From Pseudomonadota bacterium (GTDB lineage Bacteria > Pseudomonadota > Gammaproteobacteria > Steroidobacterales > Steroidobacteraceae), in assembly GCA_021815905.1 (NCBI GenBank), contig JAKAZP010000029.1, positions 1-12,444 of the forward strand: DNA of 12,444 nt, written 5' to 3'. The notes under the pieces were generated by a model. That model worked only from the letters and a program-made list of their open reading frames with translations, ran no database searches and was not told the origin of the DNA. This document shows positions 1 to 7,503 of the stretch, piece after piece (position 1 is the first letter of the stretch; the number at the start of each line of letters is the position of its first letter). A program made the translations under genes and the position numbers.

Positions 1-1147
1 GATGGGCGATGTCACGCGGATCGCCAAGGAAAGCTTCGAGGCGCCGCGGCTCGTGAAGGTCTACGAGGCGCAGGCGCACCTCGAGCGGCAATTCGAGGCG
101 GTGAACGAGCACAACCGGCGCTCGAACATGCGCATGATCCTGACGCGTGGCCTGTCGAACCCCACGGTGCAGCTGGTCACCGCGATCGGGGGCGCGTTCG
201 TGCTCGCGCTCGCGATCCGCGACCGCGTCCGGGGTCTGATGAGCGCCGGCGACCTGCTGGCGTTCTTCGCCGCTCTCACCGGCATCGCCCAGCCGCTGCG
301 CGAGGTGGTGGGCGTCGCCGGGCCCATGCAGCAGGGACTCGCCGCGGCGCAGAGCCTGTTCGAGCTGATCGACGAGCCCGCCGAGCCGCGCGGCGGCGGC
401 TACGCGGTCGAGCGCGTGCGCGGGGAGGTCGAGTACCGCGACGTTTCCTTCACTTACCCCTCGGGCGGCGGCCCCGCGCTGCACCGGATCTCGCTCGCGG
501 TGCCGGCGGGCGCGAGCATCGCCGTCGTCGGGCGCTCGGGCAGCGGCAAATCGACCCTGGTCAACCTGCTGCCGCGCTTCTACGAGGTGGGCGCCGGCGC
601 GATCTTCATCGATGGGCGCGACCTGCGCGAGTACGACCTCAGGAGCCTGCGGCGCAACATGGCGGTGGTGAGCCAGGACGTCATGCTGTTCGACGACACC
701 ATCGCCAACAACATCGCGTTCGGGCGCAACGTGTCCGAGAGCGAGCTGCTGCGCGCCGCGCAGGCCGCGCACGTGCTCGAGTTCGCGCAGTCCCTGCCGT
801 CGGGACTCGACACGGTGGTGGGCGATCGCGGGGTGCTGCTCTCGGGCGGACAACGCCAGCGGATCGCGATCGCGCGGGCATTGCTCAAGAACGCTCCCAT
901 CCTGATTCTCGATGAGGCGACCTCGGCGCTCGACACCGAGGCCGAGCGGCATATCCAGGCGGCGCTCGGTGAGCTCGTGCGCAACCGCACGACCTTCGTC
1001 ATCGCCCATCGCCTCTCGACGGTGGAGCAGGCCGACCGCATCGTCGTGCTCGACTCCGGCAGGATCGTCGAGAGCGGCACCCATGTGGAGCTGCTTGCGC
1101 GCGAGGGCCTGTACGCGCAGCTCCACCGCCTGCAGTTCAGCGACTGA
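1..1147 (+). CDS. msbA: Lipid A export ATP-binding/permease protein MsbA (5'-truncated by window)
   Basis: This is the C-terminal 381 residues of an inner-membrane ABC exporter that flips lipid A-core across the cytoplasmic membrane; the first third lies before the window. Numbering from base 2, residues 1-125 match the later part of the MsbA transmembrane domain, including a hydrophobic segment near 57-72. The nucleotide-binding domain follows, with Walker A GRSGSGKST (177-185), Q-loop VVSQD (222-226), signature LSGGQRQR (280-287), Walker B ILILDE (300-305) and H-loop His336. All ATPase motifs are intact. The gene ends TGA and lpxK starts 8 bases later, the standard msbA-lpxK pairing, which separates it from other half-transporters of similar sequence. 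The ATG at base 2 is an internal Met, not a start, because the reading frame begins mid-domain. Confidence 0.93.
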   Translation, partial: MGDVTRIAKESFEAPRLVKVYEAQAHLERQFEAVNEHNRRSNMRMILTRGLSNPTVQLVTAIGGAFVLALAIRDRVRGLMSAGDLLAFFAALTGIAQPLREVVGVAGPMQQGLAAAQSLFELIDEPAEPRGGGYAVERVRGEVEYRDVSFTYPSGGGPALHRISLAVPAGASIAVVGRSGSGKSTLVNLLPRFYEVGAGAIFIDGRDLREYDLRSLRRNMAVVSQDVMLFDDTIANNIAFGRNVSESELLRAAQAAHVLEFAQSLPSGLDTVVGDRGVLLSGGQRQRIAIARALLKNAPILILDEATSALDTEAERHIQAALGELVRNRTTFVIAHRLSTVEQADRIVVLDSGRIVESGTHVELLAREGLYAQLHRLQFSD

Positions 1148-1155
1148 GCGCTCGC

Positions 1156-2187
1156 ATGCAGCGCAGCCTCGAGCACCTCTGGTACCGGCAGCCACCCGGG
1201 CATTCGTGGCTCACGGTGCTCGCGCGCGGCTACGGGGCGGTCATGTCGGCGCGCCGCGGCGCCTACGCGCGCGGCTGGCTGCGCCCGCAGCATGTCGGGG
1301 CGCCCGTCATCGTCGTCGGCAACCTGACCGTCGGCGGGACCGGCAAGACGCCGCTCGTCATCTGGCTGGCGTCCGAGCTCGGACGGCGCGGTCTCGAGGT
1401 GGGAATCGTCTCCCGGGGCTACGGCAGGCACGAAGTCGGACCGAGGCTGGTCGAGGAGCGCGCCACCTGGCGCGCGGTCGGGGATGAGCCGCTCATCCTG
1501 CACCGGCGCACGGGCTGTCCAACGGCCGTCGCGGCCGATCGCGCCGTTGCCGCGGGGTTGCTCGTGGTGCGGGGCGCCGAAGTCATTCTGGCGGACGACG
1601 GCTTGCAGCACCTCCGGCTCGCCCGCCAGTGCGAGATCGTGGTCATCGACGGCGCGCGCGGCTTCGGCAATGGCCGCATGCTGCCGGCCGGTCCCCTGCG
1701 CGAAGGCATCGCGCGCCTCGGCGCGGCCGATGCGGTCGTGGTGAACGGGCGCCTGGAGCACGAGTCCCTGAGACAGCTCGCCTCCCTCGGTGCCGGAGCG
1801 CCGCTGTCGATGAGGCTCGAGGCGGGCGAAGCCCGGCGGCTGGATTCCACGGAGCGGGCGCCGCTGGAGCGCTTTCGCGCGCGACCCGTGCATGCGGTCG
1901 CCGGGATCGGCAATCCGCAGCGCTTCTTTCGCGAGTTGCGTGCGCGCGGGCTCGAGCCGATCGAGCACCCCTATCCCGACCACCACCCGCTCACCGCGCC
2001 CGAGCTCGATTTCGGCGACGACCTGCCCGTGCTCATGACGGAGAAGGATGCCGTAAAATGCGCCCCGATCGAGGGCAGGGATCTGTGGTACGTGCCCGTC
2101 GAAGCGCAGCTGCCCGAGGACGATGCCCGGCGGCTGATCGAGACGGTCATGCGCAGGATCGAGTCCTTCCCGAGTTCAGGAGGTTAG
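1156..2187 (+). CDS. lpxK: Tetraacyldisaccharide 4'-kinase LpxK
   Basis: LpxK phosphorylates the 4' position of tetraacyldisaccharide-1-phosphate to give lipid IVA, using ATP at the cytoplasmic face of the inner membrane. The 343-aa product has the usual length for the family. Visible signatures are the P-loop [12 protein letters not shown] (55-66), SRGYG (86-90), the DDGLQH box (147-152), the following [22 protein letters not shown] region, and the late MTEKDAVKC motif. The N-terminal stretch, before the P-loop, carries the short amphipathic/hydrophobic segment expected for membrane association. The ATG lies 8 bases after the msbA stop without a clear SD, suggesting translational coupling. 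Its last codons contain the SD of the next gene. Confidence 0.95.
   Translation: MQRSLEHLWYRQPPGHSWLTVLARGYGAVMSARRGAYARGWLRPQHVGAPVIVVGNLTVGGTGKTPLVIWLASELGRRGLEVGIVSRGYGRHEVGPRLVEERATWRAVGDEPLILHRRTGCPTAVAADRAVAAGLLVVRGAEVILADDGLQHLRLARQCEIVVIDGARGFGNGRMLPAGPLREGIARLGAADAVVVNGRLEHESLRQLASLGAGAPLSMRLEAGEARRLDSTERAPLERFRARPVHAVAGIGNPQRFFRELRARGLEPIEHPYPDHHPLTAPELDFGDDLPVLMTEKDAVKCAPIEGRDLWYVPVEAQLPEDDARRLIETVMRRIESFPSSGG
2178..2183 (+). promoter_or_regulatory. Strong Shine-Dalgarno AGGAGG for the Trm112-like gene
   Basis: A perfect AGGAGG lies inside the last codons of lpxK, 11 bases before the ATG at 2195. It supports that start and ties translation of the small gene to the lpxK transcript. 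Confidence 0.7.
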
Positions 2188-2194
2188 CTTCCCG

Positions 2195-2383
2195 ATGGAC
2201 GCCCGACTGCTCGACATACTGGCCTGTCCGGTCTGCAAGGGGACGCTGATCTACCGGCGCGACCCCGAGGTCCTGGTCTGCCGGCTCGATCGACTCGCGT
2301 ACCCCGTGCGGGACGACGTGCCCATCATGCTGGAGGAAGAGGCTCGCCAGCTGCCCGCGGACGATCCGCTCCTCGAGCGTTGA
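2195..2383 (+). CDS. Trm112 family zinc-ribbon-like protein (YcaR type)
   Basis: A 62-aa protein of the Trm112/YcaR family, the same size as E. coli YcaR and in the same place between lpxK and kdsB. The N-terminus [16 protein letters not shown] carries the CPxC pair (Cys11, Cys14), followed by a third Cys at 29 ([11 protein letters not shown]) and the conserved [13 protein letters not shown] segment. In eukaryotes and archaea, Trm112 is an activating partner of methyltransferases; the role of the bacterial short form is not settled, so no function is assigned. A strong SD precedes it, and 13 bases separate its stop from the kdsB start. The fourth Cys of a full zinc ribbon is absent, as in YcaR. 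Confidence 0.9.
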   Translation: MDARLLDILACPVCKGTLIYRRDPEVLVCRLDRLAYPVRDDVPIMLEEEARQLPADDPLLER

Positions 2384-2396
2384 GGCGATCCGCCGC

Positions 2397-3161
2397 TTGT
2401 TTCACGTTGCGATCCCCGCGCGCCACGGCTCGACCCGCCTGCCCGGGAAGGCGCTGCTGCCGCTTGCGGGCAAACCCATGCTGCGCTGGGTCTACGAGCG
2501 GGCGTGCGCGTCGGGAGCGAGCCGCGTGGTCATCGCGACGGATCATCCGGCGATCGTCGAGGCGGCGCGCGCGTTCGGGGCCGAGGCTCGACTCACCTCC
2601 GCGGCCCACCCCTCCGGCACCGACCGCATCGCCGAGCTGGCGGCGCTCGAGCGCTGGGCCGGGAGCGACATCGTGGTCAACGTGCAGGGGGACGAGCCGC
2701 TCATTCCTCCCGGCCTGATCAGACAGGCGGCCGAGGTGTTGGAATCGAGCCCGCGCGCGGACATCGCGACGCTGGCGACCCCGATCGCCTCCCTCGATGA
2801 ATTTCTCGATCCCAACTGCGTCAAGGTGGTCGCCGCCGCCGGCGGCCGGGCGCTTTATTTCAGCCGCGCGCCGATTCCGTGGTGGCGGGACGGGGCGCCC
2901 GCGGGCGTCGCGAGCCAGAGCAGGTTCGCGCTCGCGCGGCGCCACGTCGGCATCTACGCCTACCGGGTGGGCGCGCTGGCGCGCCTCGCGGCCCTCGCAC
3001 CGACCGGGCTCGAGATGGCCGAAAGGCTCGAGCAGCTGCGGGCGCTCGAGCACGGGCTCACAATCCAGGTCGACGACGCGCGGGAGCTGCCCGGACCCGA
3101 CGTCAACACCGCCGAGGACCTCGAGCGCGTCGCCGCGCTCATGGCCGGGGGCGCCGGTTGA
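2397..3161 (+). CDS. kdsB: 3-deoxy-manno-octulosonate cytidylyltransferase (CMP-Kdo synthetase)
   Basis: KdsB activates Kdo with CTP to CMP-Kdo, the donor for the inner core of lipopolysaccharide, in the cytoplasm. The 254-aa product matches the family length. Motifs seen: the nucleotide-binding N-terminus IPARHGSTRLPGK (6-18), ATDHP (47-51), SGTDR (73-77), VNVQGDEP (94-101, with Asp99 as Mg ligand), YFSRAPIP (154-161), HVGIYAYR (183-190) and TGLEMAERLEQLR (203-215). The start is TTG: the upstream in-frame codons offer no ATG or GTG near the conserved N-terminus, and GAGG lies 11 bases before it. The C-terminal motif that reads GVDTPEDL in E. coli is DVNTAEDL here, so the second metal-binding Asp (Asp235 in E. 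coli) is Asn237. The rest of the active site looks intact. Confidence 0.94.
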   Translation: MFHVAIPARHGSTRLPGKALLPLAGKPMLRWVYERACASGASRVVIATDHPAIVEAARAFGAEARLTSAAHPSGTDRIAELAALERWAGSDIVVNVQGDEPLIPPGLIRQAAEVLESSPRADIATLATPIASLDEFLDPNCVKVVAAAGGRALYFSRAPIPWWRDGAPAGVASQSRFALARRHVGIYAYRVGALARLAALAPTGLEMAERLEQLRALEHGLTIQVDDARELPGPDVNTAEDLERVAALMAGGAG

Positions 3162-3174
3162 GCCGGGGGCGCCG
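3144..3174 (+). repeat. 13-bp direct repeat straddling the kdsB stop codon
   Basis: GCCGGGGGCGCCG occurs at 3144-3156 and again at 3162-3174, separated by five bases that contain the TGA stop of kdsB. It could be a small duplication. It also supplies alternative GC-rich pairing at the transcript end, but no T-run follows. Confidence 0.6.
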
Positions 3175-3323
3175 CCATTGCAGTCCGTAACAATCCCTTG
3201 GCGATTCCCCGGCATCGGCCGGGCCCGGAACTCGGAATCTGCCACCCGGATCTTATCTGGAGCGTTGCAATGAGCGTATTGTCAACGCGTGATTCGACCC
3301 CAGATTGGGGAAAGGCAGGGCCT
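3175..3323 (+). promoter_or_regulatory. Intergenic leader before the lipoprotein gene, with short hairpin over the SD
   Basis: About 150 bases separate kdsB from the lipoprotein gene, and the stretch near 3230-3300 is less GC-rich than its surroundings, as promoter regions often are. TTGTCA at 3280-3285 resembles a -35 box, but no convincing -10 follows, so no promoter is assigned. CCCCA-GAT-TGGGG (3298-3310) can form a 5-bp hairpin immediately upstream of AAAGG (3311-3315), the likely SD. Confidence 0.3.
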
Positions 3324-3911
3324 GTGAGCGAGCCTCGGATTATGTATACCCGGAGACGAACGATCGCCCGGCTGGGCAGAGCCGCCCCGGCGGCGGCGCT
3401 TGCGGGCGCGCTGCTCGCCCTCGCGGGCTGCGTGACGGCGCCCTCGCGGCCTGTCTACGGGTACTCGGTGCCGCCGCCCGATACGACCGTCTACGCTTAT
3501 CCCGAGCGCGGCCAGTCCGCCGACGAGCAGAGCCGGGACCGCTATGAGTGCAGCCTCTGGGCGGTGAAGCAGTCCGGTTTCGATCCGAGCGCGGCGGACG
3601 TGCCGCAGGCCTATCGTGTCCGGGTGGCGGGCGGCCCCCCGCCCGGGACCGGGACCGCCATCGGTGCGATCGCCGGAGCCGTGCTGGGAGCGGCCATGGC
3701 CGGCGACGATGACGCCGGCGCGGGCGCGGTCTTCGGCGCGGTGACCGGCGCCATGATCGGCAGCGCGAGCGATGCTGCGCGCGCGCAGCAGAACGAGGCG
3801 GTGATGAGCGAGCAGGCGCAGCAGCAGCAGGCCGCTCTCGCGCATGGCGCCGCGGACTATCGGCGCGCCCTCGGCGCCTGTCTCGATGCGCGCGGCTACA
3901 GCGTGAAGTGA
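3324..3911 (+). CDS. Glycine-zipper family lipoprotein
   Basis: Predicted outer-membrane or periplasm-facing lipoprotein of about 195 aa. The N-terminus has a basic stretch (TRRRTIARLGR), a hydrophobic Ala/Leu core and the lipobox LAGC, with the lipidated Cys at residue 36. The middle holds a glycine-zipper segment (about 109-146, GxxxG spacing such as GAIAGAVLGAAMAG and FGAVTGAMIG) split by an acidic DDD turn. This is typical of proteins that insert into or associate with membranes as helical hairpins. The conserved flanks DRYECSLWAVKQSGFDP and YRRALGACLDARGYSVK mark the family. The GTG start was chosen for its SD (AAAGG, 8 bases upstream). An ATG at 3342 is an alternative that shortens the signal peptide by six residues and lacks a good SD. 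Function unknown; probably envelope integrity or stress. It has no operon partner here and converges with the ACP gene. Confidence 0.82.
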   Translation: MSEPRIMYTRRRTIARLGRAAPAAALAGALLALAGCVTAPSRPVYGYSVPPPDTTVYAYPERGQSADEQSRDRYECSLWAVKQSGFDPSAADVPQAYRVRVAGGPPPGTGTAIGAIAGAVLGAAMAGDDDAGAGAVFGAVTGAMIGSASDAARAQQNEAVMSEQAQQQQAALAHGAADYRRALGACLDARGYSVK

Positions 3912-3927
3912 CGACTCGGTCGCGCGC

Positions 3928-3946
3928 GGGGCGATGCGCGCGCCCC
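3928..3946. terminator. Possible GC-rich hairpin between convergent genes
   Basis: GGGGCG (3928-3933) and CGCCCC (3941-3946) can pair around a 7-base loop in the 76-bp gap between the converging lipoprotein and ACP genes. No T-tract follows on either strand, so an intrinsic terminator is only a possibility. Confidence 0.25.
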
Positions 3947-3987
3947 GGCCGGCGGCGGCTCACGGCTGTGCGGCAGGCTACATGCGA

Positions 3988-4284
3988 TCATCGCCGCGGA
4001 CCCCGGGCGGCGCCCGCGCCGGTCGTCTCCGGCACGATGCGGGCGAGGCGGTCGTGCACGAACGCCGCCGCGGCGCGCAGGCTCGCAAGCTGTGGATACT
4101 CGGTCTCCGCGATCCCGATGCCGAAGGCCTCACTCACGGCGGCGGCGAAGTGCAGGCTGTCCATCGAGTCGAAGTCGAACTGATCCCGCAGGTCGCGCTC
4201 CGGGTCGACGCTCGCCGGCTCGATGTCCGGGGCCACGGCGGTGAGCAGGGAGAGCAGCTTCGTCCGGATTTCGTTCGGATCCAT
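3988..4284 (-). CDS. Acyl carrier protein associated with the 2-oxoacid dehydrogenase operon
   Basis: A 98-aa acyl carrier protein. The phosphopantetheine attachment site is FDFDSMDSLHF, with Ser40 as the modified residue, followed by the helix II/III pattern of an ACP fold (FGIGIAETEYPQLASL). The attachment Ser is followed by Met-Asp instead of the Leu-Asp of housekeeping AcpP, and the protein has a C-terminal Gly/Ala/Arg-rich extension of about 18 residues. Together these mark it as a specialised ACP and not the fatty-acid-synthesis AcpP. It is the last gene of the operon, 18 bases after the E2 stop, with GAGG about 11 bases before its ATG. Inferred role: to accept or carry an acyl group made or used by the neighbouring dehydrogenase/acyltransferase. 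No fatty acid or polyketide genes adjoin it. Confidence 0.88.
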   Translation of the reverse strand: MDPNEIRTKLLSLLTAVAPDIEPASVDPERDLRDQFDFDSMDSLHFAAAVSEAFGIGIAETEYPQLASLRAAAAFVHDRLARIVPETTGAGAARGPRR

Positions 4285-4302
4285 GTTGCTGAATTCCTCG
4301 GG

Positions 4303-5520
4303 TCAGAGGGTCTCCGGGTGGGCGAGCAGGTCGCCGATCGCGCGCAGGAAGCGGGCGCCGGCTCGACCGTCGGTGACGCGGTGATCGGCGGCGAGAGTCA
4401 GTGTCAGGATCGGCCGGATGGCGATCCGGCCGCTCTCGACCCACGGCAGATCACGGATCGCTCCCGCGCCGACGATCGCGACCTGGGGCGGATTGATGAT
4501 CGGATACAGGGCGTCGACCCCTTCGGGCCCGAGGCTGGTCACGGTGAGGGTGGCGGCCGCGAACTCCCCTGAGCGCAAGTGTCCGGCGCGCACGCGCGTG
4601 ACCAGCGCACTGAAGTCGCGCATCAAGGTCGCGAGGTCCTTTCGATCCGCATCGAGCAGCGCCGGCGCGACGAGCCCGCCTCCACGCACGGCGATGGCGG
4701 CGCCGGCATGCACGGCCGGCGAGGGCTCGAAACGGCCGTTGACGAACAAGCCGTTGAAACCCTCGATCCGCGCCGCGGCGAGAGCCACGGCCTTCGTGAT
4801 CAGCACGGCTTCGACCAGCCGGTCCCGGACGGGAACCGACGCGTTGTGGCGGGCGAGCCAGTCGCGCGCCGTGCCGAAGTCGACCGAGTGCCCGAGATAG
4901 TAATGAGGGATCTCGCGCTTGGCGCGCGACATCGCGGCGCCGATGGTCGCGCGCATCGCCGCCCGCGGGTCGCCGGGCGGGGTGGGCTTCCCGGCCGCCA
5001 GCTTCTCGACGTCCGCGATGTGCACCACGCCCGCCTCCGCCGACCGCCCGAGCTCCTCGAGCGACACGCCGAGCTCGTGAGCGCGCCGCCGCGCGGCGGG
5101 CGAGATTTGCGCGCGCCGGGCGGTTGTCTCGTGAGGTCCGCGGGGCGCCGGAGAGGGGACCGGGCCCGGCGAGATGGCCGCGGGAGGTGCCGCGGGAGGT
5201 GCCGCGGGAGGTGCCGCGGGAGGTGCCGCGGGAGTCGAGATGCTCCCCGGCGCTGCGGGCGCTTCGCCCGGATGGGCGGCCGCTTCGACCTCGAGCCGGG
5301 CGAGCACCGCGCCGACAGGCACCCGGGTGCCCGGCGCCACCAACGGACCGAGCAGCAGCCCATCGTCATAGGACTCGATGTCGATCAGTCCCTTGGTGGT
5401 TTCGACGGTCGCGAGCGCCTCGCCGTGCCGGATGCGATCGCCCGGCTTCTTCAGCCATTCCGTGAGGGTCGCGCTCTCCATGTCGGCGCCAAGTGACGGC
5501 ATGCGAAACTCGACTTCCAT
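4303..5520 (-). CDS. 2-oxoacid dehydrogenase E2 component (dihydrolipoamide acyltransferase)
   Basis: A 405-aa E2 acyltransferase that moves the acyl group from lipoamide to CoA in a pyruvate-dehydrogenase-like complex. Domain order: lipoyl domain (1-78, lipoyl-lysine Lys43 in ETTKG); flexible Ala/Pro linker (85-135) with a tandem AAPP repeat; peripheral subunit-binding domain (139-175, ISPAARRRAHELGV); catalytic domain (185-405) ending with DHRVTDG, giving catalytic His380 and Asp384. The single lipoyl domain and total length fit bacterial and methanotroph-type E2 rather than the long multi-lipoyl forms. The start ATG shares one base with the stop codon of E1 beta (TGATG), so translation is coupled. 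The subunit-binding domain implies that an E3 docks here, but its gene is not in the window. Substrate (pyruvate, acetoin-derived or branched-chain) cannot be fixed from E2 alone. Confidence 0.92.
   Translation of the reverse strand: MEVEFRMPSLGADMESATLTEWLKKPGDRIRHGEALATVETTKGLIDIESYDDGLLLGPLVAPGTRVPVGAVLARLEVEAAAHPGEAPAAPGSISTPAAPPAAPPAAPPAAPPAAISPGPVPSPAPRGPHETTARRAQISPAARRRAHELGVSLEELGRSAEAGVVHIADVEKLAAGKPTPPGDPRAAMRATIGAAMSRAKREIPHYYLGHSVDFGTARDWLARHNASVPVRDRLVEAVLITKAVALAAARIEGFNGLFVNGRFEPSPAVHAGAAIAVRGGGLVAPALLDADRKDLATLMRDFSALVTRVRAGHLRSGEFAAATLTVTSLGPEGVDALYPIINPPQVAIVGAGAIRDLPWVESGRIAIRPILTLTLAADHRVTDGRAGARFLRAIGDLLAHPETL
5177..5234. repeat. 12-bp tandem repeat in the E2 linker
   Basis: Four perfect copies of GCCGCGGGAGGT plus ten bases of a fifth lie head to tail. 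On the - strand each unit encodes one Ala-Ala-Pro-Pro step of the interdomain linker. The period is a multiple of three, so copy-number change would lengthen or shorten the swinging-arm linker without a frameshift. Confidence 0.95.
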
Positions 5521-6506
5521 CAGGCGCCCTCCCCGCGCGTGAAGAGATTGCGCGCCGCGGCCGCGATCCTCTCGGCGCTCGGAAGCGCCGCCTCCTCGAG
5601 GTGCCTCGCGTAAGGCACTGGAACCTCCGCCGTGCACACCCGCGCGACCGGCGCATCGAGCTCGTAGAACGCCTGCTCGACGATCCGCGCCATCACCTCG
5701 GCCGAGAGGCTGCCGCTGCGCCAGCCCTCGTCGACGACGACGGCGCGCCGGGTGCGGCGCACGCTCGCCATGATGGTGGCATCGTCCAGCGGACGCAGCG
5801 TGCGCAGGTCCAGCACCTCGGCCTCGATGCCCTCCGTGGCGAGCGTGGCGGCCGCCGCGAGGCACTTGTACAGGCTCCACCCGTAGGCGATCAGCGTCAC
5901 GTGCGCCCCCGCGCGACGGATCGCGGCGTGCTCGAGATCGACTCGCTCGAGACCCGGCGTGAGCTCTCCTTCCATGTTGTAGAGATAGAGATGCTCGAAC
6001 AGCAGCACCGGATCCGGCGAGGCAAGAGCCGCGGCGAGCATGAAGCGGGCGTCGTCGAGGGTCGCGGGCACCGCGATGCGCAGTCCCGGGATGTGCGCGT
6101 ACCAGCCCTCGAGGCTGTGTGAGTGCTGCGCGCCGAGCTGCCGCCCGGCGCCCGTCGCCAGGCGGATGACCAGCGGCACATTGAGCTGCCCGCCCGACAT
6201 GTGGCAGAGCGTCGCGGCATTGTTCACGATCTGATCGAGGGCGAGCAGGCTGAAATTGACCGTCATGATCTCGACGATGGGCCGCATGCCGCCGAGCGCG
6301 GCGCCGATGCCGGCGCCCACGAAGGCGGATTCGGAAAGCGGCGTGTCACGGATGCGATCGGGGCCGAACTCCTCGAGCAGCCCCTTGCTGACCGCATAGC
6401 TTCCCCCGTACCGTCCGACGTCCTCGCCCATGAGAAACACCCGCGGATCGGCCGCCAGTGCGCCGCGGAGGGCTTCGCGCACGGCAGCGCGATAGCTGGT
6501 GCGCAC
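5520..6506 (-). CDS. Pyruvate dehydrogenase-type E1 component, beta subunit
   Basis: The beta subunit of the thiamine diphosphate-dependent alpha2beta2 E1, which decarboxylates a 2-oxoacid and acylates the E2 lipoyl group. Diagnostic stretches: [12 protein letters not shown] (Glu28 is the ThDP-activating glutamate), [71 protein letters not shown] and the final [15 protein letters not shown]. These resemble mitochondrial-type PDH beta more closely than transketolase. The GTG at 6506 was chosen because GAGG lies 5 bases upstream and gives 328 aa, the usual size. An ATG at 6533 would add nine residues and overlap the E1 alpha gene by 20 bases but has no SD. With the GTG start, the gene begins 7 bases after the E1 alpha stop and overlaps the E2 start by one base. 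Confidence 0.92.
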   Translation of the reverse strand: MRTSYRAAVREALRGALAADPRVFLMGEDVGRYGGSYAVSKGLLEEFGPDRIRDTPLSESAFVGAGIGAALGGMRPIVEIMTVNFSLLALDQIVNNAATLCHMSGGQLNVPLVIRLATGAGRQLGAQHSHSLEGWYAHIPGLRIAVPATLDDARFMLAAALASPDPVLLFEHLYLYNMEGELTPGLERVDLEHAAIRRAGAHVTLIAYGWSLYKCLAAAATLATEGIEAEVLDLRTLRPLDDATIMASVRRTRRAVVVDEGWRSGSLSAEVMARIVEQAFYELDAPVARVCTAEVPVPYARHLEEAALPSAERIAAAARNLFTRGEGA

Positions 6507-6513
6507 CGAAGCC

Positions 6514-7503
6514 TCAGGAGGCGCGATCGGCATAGACGAAGCGCCCGAGATCCGATACCGGCTCGAACGGCGAGCGCTCCGCGAATTCGACCGCGGCGTC
6601 GACCTCCAGACCGACCTCGCGCTCGAGCCGCCGATAGTCATCCTCGGACATGAGACCCTGCGCCTTCAATCGAGTGGTGAGGGTGATGATCGGTCCCTTG
6701 CGCTCCCAGGCCTCGATCTCCGCCTTGTCGCGATAGAGCTGGGGATCGAACATGGAGTGCGCGCGGAAGCGATAGGTCCGCAGCTCGAGCAGCCTCGGAC
6801 CGCCGCCCTCGCGGATCGCTTCGGCGGCGCTGCGCACCGCCGCTTCGACCGCGAGCACGTCCATGCCATCGACGGTGGCCGCCTCGATCCGATAACAGCG
6901 CGCCTTCGCGGCGATATCCGTCTCGGCCTGCGCGCGTTCGAGCGCGGTGCCCATCGCATACAGATTGTTCTCGCAGAGAAAGAGAACGGGAAGCCGCCAG
7001 AGCGATGCGAGGTTGAGCGACTCGTGAAACTCGCCCTCGGCGACGGCGCCGTCGCCGAAGAAGCAGGTGGTGAGATCGGTCTGCCGCTGCAGCTTCTGCG
7101 CGAGCGCGAGCCCCACCGCGATGGGCAAGCCGCCCGCCACGATGGCATTGCCGCCGTAGAAGCGGCTCGCGACGTCGAACAGATGCATCGAGCCGCCGCG
7201 GCCGCGGCTGCAGCCGGTCTGCTTTCCATAGAGCTCCGCCAGGATCCGTTCCATGGGAATGCCCCGCGCGATCGCGTGCCCGTGCTCGCGGTAAGTCGAG
7301 ACGATCGCATCCGAGGAGCGCAGCGCCCGCATGGCGCCGACCGCCACGGCCTCCTCGCCGTTGCAGAGGTGAAGGAAACCGCGGATCTTCGACTCGCCGT
7401 AGAGCCGATAGCAGCGATCCTCGAAACTCCTGATGCGCAGCATTCCGCGCAGCAGCTCGAGTCCCTGCTCCCGCGTGACGGCCGCCGCGGCGGGGGTGCT
7501 CAT
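6514..7503 (-). CDS. Pyruvate dehydrogenase-type E1 component, alpha subunit
   Basis: The alpha subunit of the 2-oxoacid dehydrogenase E1, 329 aa, the usual length for bacterial alpha2beta2 enzymes. It carries the ThDP/Mg-binding motif from GDG (150-152) to NN (179-180), read as [15 protein letters not shown] followed by ENNLYAMGT. Other PDH-alpha signatures are [15 protein letters not shown] (23-37), [13 protein letters not shown] (69-81), GSMHLFD and the active-site loop [10 protein letters not shown] (245-254), equivalent to the loop that is phosphorylated in mitochondrial E1. The HSM-DP loop favours the pyruvate/acetyl-transferring subgroup over acetoin or branched-chain enzymes; this is an inference. 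Its ATG overlaps the stop of the upstream synthetase by four bases (ATGA). Together with the beta gene it forms the complete E1. Confidence 0.93.
   Translation of the reverse strand: MSTPAAAAVTREQGLELLRGMLRIRSFEDRCYRLYGESKIRGFLHLCNGEEAVAVGAMRALRSSDAIVSTYREHGHAIARGIPMERILAELYGKQTGCSRGRGGSMHLFDVASRFYGGNAIVAGGLPIAVGLALAQKLQRQTDLTTCFFGDGAVAEGEFHESLNLASLWRLPVLFLCENNLYAMGTALERAQAETDIAAKARCYRIEAATVDGMDVLAVEAAVRSAAEAIREGGGPRLLELRTYRFRAHSMFDPQLYRDKAEIEAWERKGPIITLTTRLKAQGLMSEDDYRRLEREVGLEVDAAVEFAERSPFEPVSDLGRFVYADRAS

Noticed and set aside
580..1986. Long open frames opposite msbA/lpxK and opposite other genes
   Set aside because: Arg/Pro/Ala-rich shadow frames caused by high GC; none shows a domain, and all overlap strongly supported genes.
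1..3161. msbA-lpxK-Trm112-kdsB gene order as a novel cluster
   Set aside because: This is the well-known lipid A/Kdo biogenesis order of proteobacteria.
5177..5234. CRISPR-like array
   Set aside because: Units are contiguous with no spacers and encode the E2 linker in frame.
5520..7503. Acetoin dehydrogenase E1 (AcoAB)
   Set aside because: The HSMFDP loop in alpha and PDH-like stretches in beta favour the pyruvate type, and no acetoin regulator or AcoX is present. It cannot be fully excluded.
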